A stretch of DNA of 64,000 nt. Source: Streptomonospora litoralis. Its GTDB lineage: Bacteria; Actinomycetota; Actinomycetes; Streptosporangiales; Streptosporangiaceae. Position numbers and translations under genes: made by a program. The notes below the pieces were generated by a model. The model did not search any database. It had not been told where the DNA came from and worked only from the letters and a program-made list of their open reading frames with translations. Each line of letters opens with the position of its first letter. The first letter of the stretch is position 1. Positions 1-8,883 of the stretch are shown in pieces. Location of the stretch: contig NZ_CP036455.1 in assembly GCF_004323735.1 (NCBI RefSeq), positions 1,731,101 through 1,795,100 of the forward strand, read 5' to 3'.

Positions 1-972
1 GGCAACCGCTACGCCGAGGTCGCCATGCGGGCCAGCGGCGCGTCCAAGTCCGAGATCACAGGCGCGGGCGGAGGCGTGGCCTCGACGGTCACCGTGACCC
101 GCGGCACCGATCCGTGGACACTGTGCAACGCGGTGCGCGAGCGGTTGCGGCACTGGGTGCTTTCGGGCTGCACCACCGTCGAGGCGAAGACCGGCTATCA
201 CCTCACCCGAGACGGCGAGCTCGCCGACGTGCGGCTGCTGCGGGCCCTGGAGGAGGAGCCGGGCATGCCGCGCCTGCAGGCGACCTTCTTCGCCGCCCAC
301 GCCGTGCCGCCGGAGTACTTCGGCCGCCCCCGCGACTACGTCGGCGCGGTGGCCTCCTGGCTGAGCGACGCCGCCCAGGCCGGTGCCGACGGGGTCGACG
401 TGTACTGCGACAACCACCAGTTCACCACCGAAGACGCAGCCCGCCTGCTGTCGGCGGGGCGCGGGGTGGGGCTGACCACCCACATGCACGCCTGCGCCAA
501 ACCCCGCCACGGCGCGGTGCGCATGGGCGCCGACATGCAGTGCTCCTCCGTCGACCTGCTGCACGAGACCGACGAGGACGACGTCCTCGCGCTGGCCAAG
601 ACCTCCACGCCGGTGGTCGTCTGCCCCACCACCTCGCTGCACGAACGCCGCACACCGCCGGTGCGGTCGCTGCTGGACCACGGGGTTCCGGTCGGCCTGG
701 GCACCGACCACAACCCCGGCCAGTCGGGCACCATGTCGCTGCCGCTGGCGATCTCCATGGCCGTTTCCATGTTCAACATGAGCGTCCTGGAGGCTCTTCG
801 CGCCGCCACTGTCGGCGGCTCCTACGCGCTGGGACTGAGTGACCGCGGCGTCCTGGCGCCGGGGCAGTACGCCGACATCGTCCAGTGGGACGCCGACCAC
901 GAAGGCGCTTTCGCCTGGTCCTACGGCCTCAACACCATCCGCGTCTGGCGCGGCGGCGAGACGATCCGCTAG
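1..972 (+). CDS. Imidazolonepropionase-like amidohydrolase, 5' end missing
   Basis: The reading frame is open from base 1, so the true start lies upstream; 323 codons are visible. The sequence follows the imidazolonepropionase (HutI) pattern: an AGGG...STV segment, TTVEAKTGYHL, VDVYCDN, THMHA, a GLGTDHNPG segment with the late metal-binding Asp, and a C-terminal GVLAPGQYADIV strand typical of amidohydrolase sandwich domains. The early HxH metal site expected in this superfamily would be upstream and is not seen. HutI opens imidazolone-5-propionate in histidine breakdown. Two segments differ from classical HutI: PVVVCPTTSL and DLLHETDE stand where GAFYFLRE and DHLEYTDE are usual. Substrate is therefore less certain than fold. 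No other hut gene is in the window. Confidence 0.6.
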   Translation, partial: GNRYAEVAMRASGASKSEITGAGGGVASTVTVTRGTDPWTLCNAVRERLRHWVLSGCTTVEAKTGYHLTRDGELADVRLLRALEEEPGMPRLQATFFAAHAVPPEYFGRPRDYVGAVASWLSDAAQAGADGVDVYCDNHQFTTEDAARLLSAGRGVGLTTHMHACAKPRHGAVRMGADMQCSSVDLLHETDEDDVLALAKTSTPVVVCPTTSLHERRTPPVRSLLDHGVPVGLGTDHNPGQSGTMSLPLAISMAVSMFNMSVLEALRAATVGGSYALGLSDRGVLAPGQYADIVQWDADHEGAFAWSYGLNTIRVWRGGETIR

Positions 973-1776
973 TAGCGATCGTCACCTCCGCACTCCCGCG
1001 TGTCGGATGAGCGAGCCGGACGGGCGGTGTCCGCAATCGTTCGGCACGCGGCGCTGGCGTCGGTGGGGGCGGTGGGGTTGGTGGGGGCCGCCTCGGTTTG
1101 CTGGGCGGCCTTGTTGGCTGCCTGGATGCGGGTGACCTCGGAAAACCAGCGGCGACGGTAGCGGATGGCCCAGCCCGCACCCATCGGTTCGGGTGCTCGC
1201 CGGTTGGGCATCCGACGGGGGCGGCGAGGACGCCGGCCGGGGCCGGGCCTGGGATGGTCGGGGCGGTGGCAGCCGGGTGGGGGCACGAGATGCACGTACG
1301 TGCGGCGGTATCGGCCTCGGTGTCGCCCCGAGGCGACGCCCTCACCCTGTCATTCCGCGACACGAAACAACACGGGGCGTTTCGTCCACCAATGCCCGAA
1401 TTTCCGGTAGGCCCGCCCCCGCGCCGCGACGGCGACGGCCCACGAGGCGCGCCGAATGGCGCGAAAACAGCCCCGACATCAACTTTTCGTGCGCCTCGTG
1501 GCCACTGCGCCCGCCGAGGCCACCCGCAAAACGGGCATAGACCCCCAAAAGCCCACCCCATCGGGCGGTGGAGCTCCCGGCGGCGACGCCGGGGCGCCAC
1601 GAGCGACGCGTCGTCGCCCCCGGGCCCCGATCCGGCGCACTCCCGGGCCACGCGGGCGCCCGCGACCGCGCCCCGCCGCGCTGCCTCCGCCCTGTGCGGT
1701 CCCGGCAGGGGACACGGCGACACCCAGCCGGCGCACCGGCGCCGGTAGGTCCCCTATGCCGGTCCATCCGGCGATG

Positions 1777-1829
1777 ATCGCGAACTTATGGCCGCGGAAT
1801 ACGCTTACCTGCGACCATAAGTTCGCGAT
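1777..1829. repeat. Hairpin A of repeat element copy 1
   Basis: Two 19-nt arms (1777-1795 and 1811-1829) pair with one mismatch around a 15-nt spacer; the outer part is ATCGCGAACTTATGG with its complement on the other side. The same structure is at 62591-62643, where the outer arms read ATCGTGAACTT and AAGTTCACGAT, so both strands of the stem changed together. Confidence 0.85.
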
Positions 1830-1847
1830 AGACGGGCCAAGCCGCGC

Positions 1848-1903
1848 CGAGTCTGTCTGCAGGGTTGGATTCGACGCCGAATCCAACCCTGCAGACAGAC
1901 TCG
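1848..1903. repeat. Hairpin B of repeat element copy 1, 26-bp perfect arms
   Basis: Arms 1848-1873 and 1878-1903 are perfectly complementary around the 4-nt loop ACGC. The stem contains TCTGTCTGCAGGG and GGATTCG. The counterpart in copy 2 (62527-62582) keeps the fold with about three mismatched pairs. There is no following T-run, and neither neighbouring gene ends into it closely, so a simple terminator role is unlikely. Confidence 0.9.
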
Positions 1904-2117
1904 ATGGGACCGGTGCTACCTATTGCAGGGTTTCGATCAGACAGCGGCCCGCGGCAGCCGAACGCCGCCCTCCGCCGGGTGCGCCACCGGCGAGCACCCG
2001 ATCCGATGCCCGCGGGCCCAGCCCTGCGCCGCCCTCGGCGCCGCGTTCCGTGCAGGCCACCCGCCACCCGGCAGACCGGCAAGGCCGCCCAGCGGACCCG
2101 ACCCGCCGCCTCGTCGG

Positions 2118-2215
2118 CCGCCGTCACCGGCGGGCACCCGGCCCGTTGGGCGCGGGCGCCACCCCGCGGTCTCTTCGCCCCCCTCGGGCGCGTCACCGGC
2201 GAGCATCTTGCACGG
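2118..2215 (+). repeat. Partial extra copies of the element's terminal module
   Basis: Two short pieces resembling the inner part of the terminal module follow copy 1: one with GTCACCGGCGGGCACCC and the stretch after it, and one with GCGTCACCGGCGAGCA. The outer half of the module is missing from both. They suggest repeated insertion or recombination at one site. Confidence 0.5.
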
Positions 2216-2304
2216 ACGTCCACTCCATCCGCACTACCGCGGGGGACGAACCCAGTGGGAAGGCGAACCGGGTGGCTCTGGTTGGCGGCGCGCGCCATGC
2301 CGGG

Positions 2305-3081
2305 TCAGTCCGCTCGGCGGTAGTGGTAATGGCAGACTTCGCTGAACCCGGACCGCTCGTAGAGGCGAAGGGCCGGGGTGTTGTCGCGCAGGACTTGGAG
2401 GTACATGCGCTCGGCCGCCTGCGTCCTGGCCCAGTCGGCGAGTGCGGCGAGCACTGCGCGGCCCGCGCCCAGGCCGCGCGCCCGGGGGAGTGCGGACATA
2501 CCGAACACCCCCGCCCAGCCGGTATCTGCAACCGCGCGGCCCACCGCTACGACGTCGTCACCGAGCACCGCGCAGGCGTAGGCCGAGGGGCCCGGAACGC
2601 GGTCGAGTAGTTCCCGCTCTGCGCGCTGGTCCGCGGTCGGCCCCTGGACGGCCAGCCAGGTGTCGAACCAGGCGCGGCTCGGGCGATCGTCGACGTGTAC
2701 GCGCAGCGGCGCCGCGGATCCGGCGGACACGACTCGGTCGGTAGGCGCCGCCTGCAGCGAAAGCGAACCGTGGCGACGGTAGCCGCGCTGCGCCAGCACG
2801 CCGTCCAGCGCTTGCGGGCAGGCGCCGGGGCTGATCTGGAAACCGGCGGCCGTGCCGCGGGCGGCGTAGAACTTCTCCGCCTCCGCGAGCCGGCGTGCCA
2901 ACTCGCCCGGGCCATCCGTGTCGCCGTGCGGTTGCGCGGTGCCCACCCACCAGGCGCAGCCCGGCGCGTCGCGCAGCACCCATCCCGCGACGTCGACGGC
3001 CTCGCGCGCCGGAAGCGCCCGTGCCGCTCGCTCCTGCAGCCCACGCACCGTCTCCGGGGCGGCGACCTCAGACGGCGGCAT
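2305..3081 (-). CDS. GNAT-family N-acetyltransferase
   Basis: The 258-residue product has a C-terminal Gcn5-related acetyltransferase domain: an acetyl-CoA loop RARGLGAGR at about residue 200, followed by the helix AVLAALADWA and the strand YLQVLRDNTPALRLYERSGF, the usual GNAT C-terminal signature. The N-terminal half looks like a second, degenerate GNAT-like fold. It would transfer an acetyl group from acetyl-CoA to an unknown amine, most likely in the cytoplasm. The ATG is chosen because GGGGAGG lies at good spacing upstream. It is downstream of and co-directional with holA. Confidence 0.8.
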   Translation of the reverse strand: MPPSEVAAPETVRGLQERAARALPAREAVDVAGWVLRDAPGCAWWVGTAQPHGDTDGPGELARRLAEAEKFYAARGTAAGFQISPGACPQALDGVLAQRGYRRHGSLSLQAAPTDRVVSAGSAAPLRVHVDDRPSRAWFDTWLAVQGPTADQRAERELLDRVPGPSAYACAVLGDDVVAVGRAVADTGWAGVFGMSALPRARGLGAGRAVLAALADWARTQAAERMYLQVLRDNTPALRLYERSGFSEVCHYHYRRAD

Positions 3082-3197
3082 CACCGTGCGTCCTCCCCAG
3101 CCTTCTTCCTCGCGGTGGACGCCGGATGCCGGCGTCGGCACGGTGTCCGCGGCGGCGCGGCCGCGCTCGATGCGGCGGCGACGCCTCCGCACGCCTA

Positions 3198-4166
3198 TCA
3201 GTTCCGGCCGCGGGCGCTCGCGATCTCGATGACGGCACGTTCGAGCGCATAGGCGGGGTCGCGGCCCGCGCCCTTGATCAGGGCGTCGGTCTCGGCCACC
3301 ACCGCCATCGCGCGCGCGACGCCCTGCGGCGACCAGCCGCGCGCCTGCTGCCGCAGTGTCTTGAGCTTCCACGGCGGGATCTTGGCGCGCTTGGCCAGAT
3401 CGGCGTCGGCCGCGCCGCGCTGCGGCTGGGCGACCACCGCCAGACCGCGCACCGCCCCCGCCAGCGCGCTGTTGATCAGCACCGGTGCGGTGCCCACCGC
3501 AAGGCACCAGCGCAGCTGCTCCAGCGCTTCGGGCAGGCGGCCCTCCACGGCGCGGTCGGCGACCGTGAACCCCGAGGCTTCGGCCTTTCCGCTGTGGTAG
3601 CGGGCCACCGCGGCCGCGTCGACGCGGCCCTCGGTATCGGACATCAGCTGGGTGCATGCGGCGGCGAGTTCGCGCAGGTCGTTCCCGACCGCGTCGAGGA
3701 GCGCCTGGGCGGCGTCGCCGGTGACCTGGCGGCCGCCCCGGGAGAACTCGCCCTTGATGAACTGGAGGCGCTCGTTCGCCTTGGTGGGCTTCGCGCAGTC
3801 GACCCGGTGGGCACCGGCCTTGACCGCCGCCTCCAGCAGGGTCTTGCCCTTGGCGCCGCCGGCGTGGACCAGCACCAGGACGACGTCGTCGGCGAGATCC
3901 TGCAGCAGGGAGGTCACCGCGGCGGCCGGGTCCTTCGTCAGGTCCTGCGCCGATCGCAGCACCACCACGCGCCGTTCCCCGAACAGCGACGGCGAGGTGA
4001 CCTCGGCCAGTCGGCCTGCGGTGACCTCGGAGGGCATCAGGTCGTGCACGTCGACACCGGGATCGTCGGCCCGTGCCGCGGCGACGATCCCGGCGACGGC
4101 GCGGTCGACGAGCAGTTCCTCGTCGCCGACGACGACGGACAGCGGAGGCGCGGACGTGGAGGCCAT
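3198..4166 (-). CDS. holA: DNA polymerase III delta subunit (clamp loader)
   Basis: The 322-residue product matches the delta subunit of the sliding-clamp loader, which opens the beta clamp during replication. Visible family features are the N-terminal LSVVVGDEELLVDRAV, LFGERRVVVLRSAQ, the DDVVLVLVHAGG strand, FIKGEFSRGGRQV and the C-terminal collar segment AKIPPWKLKTLRQQARGW. The order comEA-comEC-holA then rpsT is standard in actinobacteria. The start is placed at the ATG giving MASTSAPP, but no Shine-Dalgarno sequence is visible before it. The frame also continues upstream without a stop into comEC, so a fused or coupled product is possible. Confidence 0.9.
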   Translation of the reverse strand: MASTSAPPLSVVVGDEELLVDRAVAGIVAAARADDPGVDVHDLMPSEVTAGRLAEVTSPSLFGERRVVVLRSAQDLTKDPAAAVTSLLQDLADDVVLVLVHAGGAKGKTLLEAAVKAGAHRVDCAKPTKANERLQFIKGEFSRGGRQVTGDAAQALLDAVGNDLRELAAACTQLMSDTEGRVDAAAVARYHSGKAEASGFTVADRAVEGRLPEALEQLRWCLAVGTAPVLINSALAGAVRGLAVVAQPQRGAADADLAKRAKIPPWKLKTLRQQARGWSPQGVARAMAVVAETDALIKGAGRDPAYALERAVIEIASARGRN

Positions 4167-6671
4167 AGCTGCAGCATGCCATGCCGTGCAGACCGTTCTG
4201 CGCGGTAGCCGCCGAGCGGGACGCGGTGGGGACGGCCGTCTGCGGCGGCGCGGGGTCCGGCGGGGACCGGGGTCGCGGCAGACGACGGCGGGGTTCGCGG
4301 GGCCGGGGACGACGGCGATGTCACCGTGCAGGTCCGTACGGTAGTTCGCTGCGGAGACCGACTGCAGCAGGGACCAGGTGGCCGGTTCCGGATGGCCGTA
4401 GGCGTTGTCCGCGCCGACCGAGGTCAGTGTGACGGAGGGGCGGGTGGCGGCGATGAATGCGGGTTCCTGGGAGCCGGCGCCGTGGTGGGGGACCTTGAGG
4501 ACGTCGACTCCGCGGACGGCGTGCGTGCTGCGCAGCAGTGCACGTTGCGCGGGCTCCTCGATGTCGCCCGTCAGCAGTACCCGCATCGGCGAGGCGCCGT
4601 CCTGCGCGGTGGGCGACCGACGGGCCAGCAGCACGACACTGCCGTCGTTGCCGCCGGGGGAGTCGCGGCGGGGCCAGAGCACGTCGAGCGTCCACGGGGC
4701 GAGATTCCAGCGCTGGCCCGACACCGCGGTGCGCACAGGGACGTCCGCGCTGCGCAGCAGGCGCGCGGTCGGGGGATGGTCGAAGCGGGGCGGCAGCAGG
4801 ACAGCCCCCACGGTCCGCCCCGACAGCGCCCCCGCGGTGCCGCCCGCGTGGTCGATGTCGCCGTGCGTGATCACCAGCAGGGCGATCGCGTCGATGCGCA
4901 GTTCCGTCAGGCACCGGGACACCGCCACGGGATCGGGGCCGGTGTCGACCACGATCGCCCGCTGCGCACCGGCGCGCAGCACCAACGCGTCGCCTTGGCC
5001 TACGCGGCACGCCACCATCGCCCACCCCGCCGGCGGCCAGGCCGGTGCGACCCAGTGCACGGTGAGTGCAGTCAGGGCCGCCGCCAGCCCGACCGCGCAG
5101 ACCACCCGCCGGACGCGGCCGCGCAGGACCAGCAGCACCACCAGGACGGCGGCGACGGCCGCGGCACCGGCTAACGTGTCGGGCCAGGGCAGCGCACGCC
5201 CGGGCAGCCGCGACGCGGTACCGGCCACCGCGCCGATCCAGAGCACGGCCGCACCCGGTATCCACGCCGCGGCGGCCGCCAGCGGCGGCCACACCTGGGC
5301 GATTCCCGCGACCGCGAACCCGCCGATCGTCGCCACCGGCACGGCCGGAGCCGCAAGCACGTTGGCGGGCACGGCCACCCAGTTGACCTCCGCGGACAGG
5401 ACGACCAGCAGCGGCAGGCACGCCACGTGCGCGGCGAGGGCTACGGCCACCGCCTCGGCGATCCAGCGGGGCACGTACGCCGGTCGGCATTCGCGCCAGC
5501 GCGGCGTCAGGACCATGATCCCGCCGGTGGCCAGCGCCGACAGGGCGAACCCGAACGAGCGCGCGAGTCCGGGGGCGAACAGCAGCAGCCCCAGGACCGA
5601 TGCCGCCAGCGCCGTCAGACCGACGCGCCGGCGCCCCAGCGCCAGGGCCGCCAGCGCGATGGAGGCCATGAAAGCGGCGCGCAGCACACTCGGTTCCGCG
5701 CGTGCCAGCAGCACGAACACCCCGATGGTGACCGCGCCCGCCACCGCCGCCGTCCAGCCCGGCCGCCCCAGGCCGCGGCACACCGCCAGCGCCACGCCCG
5801 TCATGATGGCGAGGTTCGACCCGCTGACCGCCAGCAGGTGGGTCAGCCCGCTGTCCTCGAAGGCGGCGACGGTCGGCGGACGCAGCCCGGAGGTGTCTCC
5901 CACGACGAGCGCCGGCAGCAGTGCGGCGGCGGGCTCGGGCAGGCCCGCCGAAGCTTCGCGCAGCCGATCCCGTGCGCCGCCGGCCCATTCCTGCCACGGC
6001 GACGGCGGGCGGACGCTCGTAGGCGGTCCGCGTACCACCAGCAGGCCGCCGACAAGCCCGCCATCGGCCGGGAACAGTGTGCCCGAAGCGTGCACGCGCT
6101 GGCTGGGCAGCAGTCGCCGCCAGCTTTCGCCCGAGGCCAGCACCACGACCGGTACCCGGGTGCGTACGCGCCCGCCGTTGCCGGAGGCACCGCTGTCCGC
6201 GCTGAGGCCGCGGGCGCGCACGGCTTCGGCGCGCGCCTCGATGACGAGCCGGGCCCGGCCGGGCGCGGGCGGACCGCTGCGGTGACGGGGGTCCGCGGTG
6301 ACCACGAGTTCGACTTCGGCGTACTCCCGCTCGCGGGCCAGTTCGGGCACGGGGCTGCCGGCGACGGCGGCCAGCCGCCCGCCGGTCGCCAGCGCACCCG
6401 CTGCCATGCAGACCAGCACGGCGACGACCACCGCCGCCACACCGCCGCTCGACCAGCGCCGCGTGAGCGTCCACACAGCCCCGGCGCCCAGCGCCAGTAC
6501 GCCCGCTGCGGCGAACGCGACCCCCGGCCCCGCGCCCAGCAGCACCGCCGTGCAGCCCCAGGTTCCCACTGCGGCGGGGACCAGCCGCAGATCCGGTACG
6601 GCGGAGTAGTCGGGGGCGTCGGTTCCCAGGTAGACCATGGACACCTGCTCGGGGAGCGGACAGGGGCGCAT
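4167..6671 (-). CDS. comEC: ComEC/Rec2 DNA-uptake channel, no stop codon before holA
   Basis: This encodes the membrane channel that carries single-stranded DNA across the cytoplasmic membrane in natural transformation. The N-terminal region has two or three membrane segments and an OB-like domain; the Competence domain carries LTHLLAVSGSNLAIMTG and several transmembrane helices; the C-terminal part is a metallo-beta-lactamase-like domain with THGDIDHAGG, GNDGSVVLL, LLTGDIE and KVPHHGAG. The natural end is expected soon after GDIAVV, near 4320, but the frame stays open through an Arg/Pro-rich stretch into holA (1157 residues in total if continuous). An internal start at 6638 (MVYLGTD) is also possible. 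A rare TTA leucine codon lies at 5174-5172. Confidence 0.85.
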
Positions 6672-6835
6672 TTGCGGCGCGGGGGTGCGGGGGTGCTCGC
6701 CGCGGCGGTACCTCCGTGAGCGCGAGCGCCCCGGCGGCCGGCGCGGGCGGCGTCGCCCACAGAGCCCGCCGAGAGCGAAGACGCCGCGACGCCGTGCCGA
6801 GGCGCAGTGGCGGACGACACGATCCGTCGCCGTTC

Positions 6836-8710
6836 CTACGCCCTCCCGGGCGTCCCGGCCACATGGACGAGTTCGGCGATGTCGGCGTACCGCTGCTCAC
6901 CGATTCCGCTGACGTCGCGCAACTGCTCGACGGCGGAGAAACCGCCGTTCTCGGTGCGGTGGGCGGCGATGCGTTCGGCCAGCACGGGGCCCACGCCGGG
7001 CAGTTCCTGGAGTTGGCCGACGGTGGCGGTGTTCAGGTCGATGGGGGTGCCGGGCGCCCCGGCGGGGCCGGGGGCTCCGCCGGGAGCGGGGCCCGCTGCG
7101 GGCGGCGCCGGGGCGGGTGCCCCGACAAGGACCTGTTCGCCGTCGACGAGGGGACGTGCGAGGTTGAGGGTGCCCGGTTCGGCGTCGCGGGTCAGGCCAC
7201 CCGCCTCCTCGACGGCGTCGGCGACGCGCGAGCCGGCGGGGAGCGTGACGAGCCCGGGACTCCGGACGTCCCCGCCGACGTGCACGGTGACATCGGGAGC
7301 CGGGCTGGCGGCCGCCGTACGTGGGGACGGTGCGGGATCGGCACCCGCGGCCGCAGGCACGGGTGAAGCCTGCGCCTGCAGGGTCGGCGGGGGCTCGGGT
7401 TCGGGACGGGCCTGGAGCAGGAACCAGCCGGTGGCGAGGGCTGCCAACACGCACACCCCGATGAGCGCCCGCAAGCCGGCGCGGCCCAGCCGCGGCTGGT
7501 CGGCGAGTCCGGGAAGCAGGCGCTCCACGAGCGCCGACCACCGCCGCCCGCGCAGCAGTTCGGGGCCGACCTCTTCGTACCCTCGCGGAGGCGTCGGGGG
7601 AGGGGGACGGTGTCCACCCGACGGGTCGGCTGAGGGCTGCGGCCGCTCGCTCGGCGGATGCGGGCGGTCAGTGGAGCCGTCGTCCGTCGGGGGCGGCGAG
7701 GGACGACGCTCGGCGCGGGGATGCGGCTCGGAGGCGGGCGGGGCCGGGCGGTGCGGCGGTCGGGCCTCCGCGCAACGGGGGTGGCCGGTAGGCGGCTGCG
7801 CATCGGCGGTTGGACCACGGCTCGGTCGAGGGTGGGATGCGGTGGTCGCCGGAGCTGTCGCCGTCGGGGCCGCAGGCGGCTGCCCTTCGCGGCGGCTGCG
7901 GGCACCGCCTGCGGTGTCCTGGCTGATGCGTGCGTGCCCTCCGTGGTGCCGAGACGCCCGGAGCGGTCGGTCGCGCCGATCGGTGCCGCCGCTCTGCGGG
8001 GCCTCGCTCGTCGGGGCCGCGGCGCGCCTGTGGCGACCGGGGCGGGATTCCCCGCAGGTGCGGGATGTCGAAGGGTGCCCGGGGGAGGAGGCGTCGTCGG
8101 GCGCCGACGGGCCGCTGGGGCCCGAAGGGGCGGCGCCTGGCGCAGTCGTCGCGGTCGGCCGGGACACGTCCGCGACGTCGCGGGGCTGTCGGCGCGACCT
8201 CTGGGGCCCTTGTGGACCGCTGCCTTCCGCTCCCGGCCCGGCGGGAGGCGGCAGGGGCAAGGCCGCCTCCCGGGGCAAAGGCATTGCTTCCTTCGGCGGC
8301 GCCGCCCGGACGGCGATTCCTGGTCCGGGCGGGCTGTGCCGGGACGGAATCGGCGCTGACGGGCTCGTTCGGCGGTAGAGAGCGTAGGGCGGGGGAGGTA
8401 CCGACTCGGCAGCTTCGGCGGCCTCGGATTCCGAAGAGGCCCCCTCACCGGTGGGACCGCGGTGCGGATCCGGCGTCTGCGGCGCGTCTGTGTGCGGGCC
8501 GCCGGGTGTGGATGGTGCCGCCTCTGCTGGAGAGGGTGATGGCGGGAAACGTGTTCGGTCGGTGCCGGCCGGATCGCGGTCGGGATCGGGGGCGGTCTCC
8601 GGCTCCGGGCCGGTTGAGGACCGGTCGGAGAGGGCTTGGAGCCGCCGCAAGGCGGTGATCGAGTCGGAGGGCGGAGCGGCGGGCGGACGGCGGGAACGCG
8701 CAGGCGACAT
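6836..8710 (-). CDS. comEA: ComEA-like DNA-binding competence protein with a long disordered N-terminus
   Basis: The C-terminal ~200 residues are a standard ComEA: one membrane helix (ALIGVCVLAALATGWFLL), an SLBB domain (VTVHVGGDVRSPGLV...), a Pro/Ala/Gly linker, and two helix-hairpin-helix motifs (IDLNTATVGQLQELPGVGP and FSAVEQLRDVSGIGE). ComEA binds double-stranded DNA outside the cell and hands it to ComEC, whose gene follows 164 bp downstream. Unusually, about 420 residues rich in Pro, Ser, Thr and Arg precede the membrane helix and would be cytoplasmic. The ATG at 8710 (MSPARSRR) is my choice; a much later start would give a protein of normal family size, so the length is uncertain. Confidence 0.8.
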   Translation of the reverse strand: MSPARSRRPPAAPPSDSITALRRLQALSDRSSTGPEPETAPDPDRDPAGTDRTRFPPSPSPAEAAPSTPGGPHTDAPQTPDPHRGPTGEGASSESEAAEAAESVPPPPYALYRRTSPSAPIPSRHSPPGPGIAVRAAPPKEAMPLPREAALPLPPPAGPGAEGSGPQGPQRSRRQPRDVADVSRPTATTAPGAAPSGPSGPSAPDDASSPGHPSTSRTCGESRPGRHRRAAAPTSEAPQSGGTDRRDRPLRASRHHGGHARISQDTAGGARSRREGQPPAAPTATAPATTASHPRPSRGPTADAQPPTGHPRCAEARPPHRPAPPASEPHPRAERRPSPPPTDDGSTDRPHPPSERPQPSADPSGGHRPPPPTPPRGYEEVGPELLRGRRWSALVERLLPGLADQPRLGRAGLRALIGVCVLAALATGWFLLQARPEPEPPPTLQAQASPVPAAAGADPAPSPRTAAASPAPDVTVHVGGDVRSPGLVTLPAGSRVADAVEEAGGLTRDAEPGTLNLARPLVDGEQVLVGAPAPAPPAAGPAPGGAPGPAGAPGTPIDLNTATVGQLQELPGVGPVLAERIAAHRTENGGFSAVEQLRDVSGIGEQRYADIAELVHVAGTPGRA

Positions 8711-8883
8711 GTCTATGACGATAGAAAGCGGCACCACCGGCCGTCCGCCCCGATTTCCCGGCTGTGGAAAACCGGCGCCCTTCCGGCCTGGGAAGCAGGG
8801 CCGCCTGACCCCGGGACCTGGGCGGCTACCGCCATATGACGAAAGGGTGCGCGGGCTCGCCGGCTGGAGCGCCGCCACCGCCT

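Larger units (their letters stand above)
1086..2109. repeat. Composite inverted-repeat element, copy 1 (MITE-like)
   Basis: About 1.02 kb bounded by two ~125-bp modules in opposite orientation: 1086-1207 reads on the minus strand and 1981-2109 on the plus strand. Both contain ACCGGCGAGCACCCG near the inner end and an AACAAGGCCGCCCAGC-like stretch (second copy GGCAAGGCCGCCCAGC) near the outer end. Between them are a diverged ~550-bp stretch and two large hairpins (1777-1829 and 1848-1903). The reverse complement of the whole unit aligns by eye with 62281-63426, including module order and hairpin order. No transposase is present. I do not recognise the family; a non-autonomous mobile element or its remnant is the simplest reading. 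Confidence 0.65.
973..2304. other. Gene-free interval filled by repeat element copy 1
   Basis: This 1.3-kb stretch lies between the amidohydrolase stop and the stop of the minus-strand acetyltransferase. Long open frames run through it in several phases, as expected in GC-rich DNA, but none has a convincing start or a recognisable product. It is occupied by the composite repeat element described separately and by partial extra module copies near 2118-2215. Confidence 0.7.

Noticed and set aside
929-1748. Long frames in both strands across repeat element copy 1
   Set aside because: They overlap one another in several phases, start in different places in the two element copies and break by a 1-nt indel; composition is Arg/Pro/Gly-rich as for non-coding GC-rich DNA.
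2305-4182. A 625-codon frame continuing from the acetyltransferase upstream across holA
   Set aside because: The upstream part is a shadow of holA in another phase; the acetyltransferase has its own ATG with a good ribosome site at 3081.
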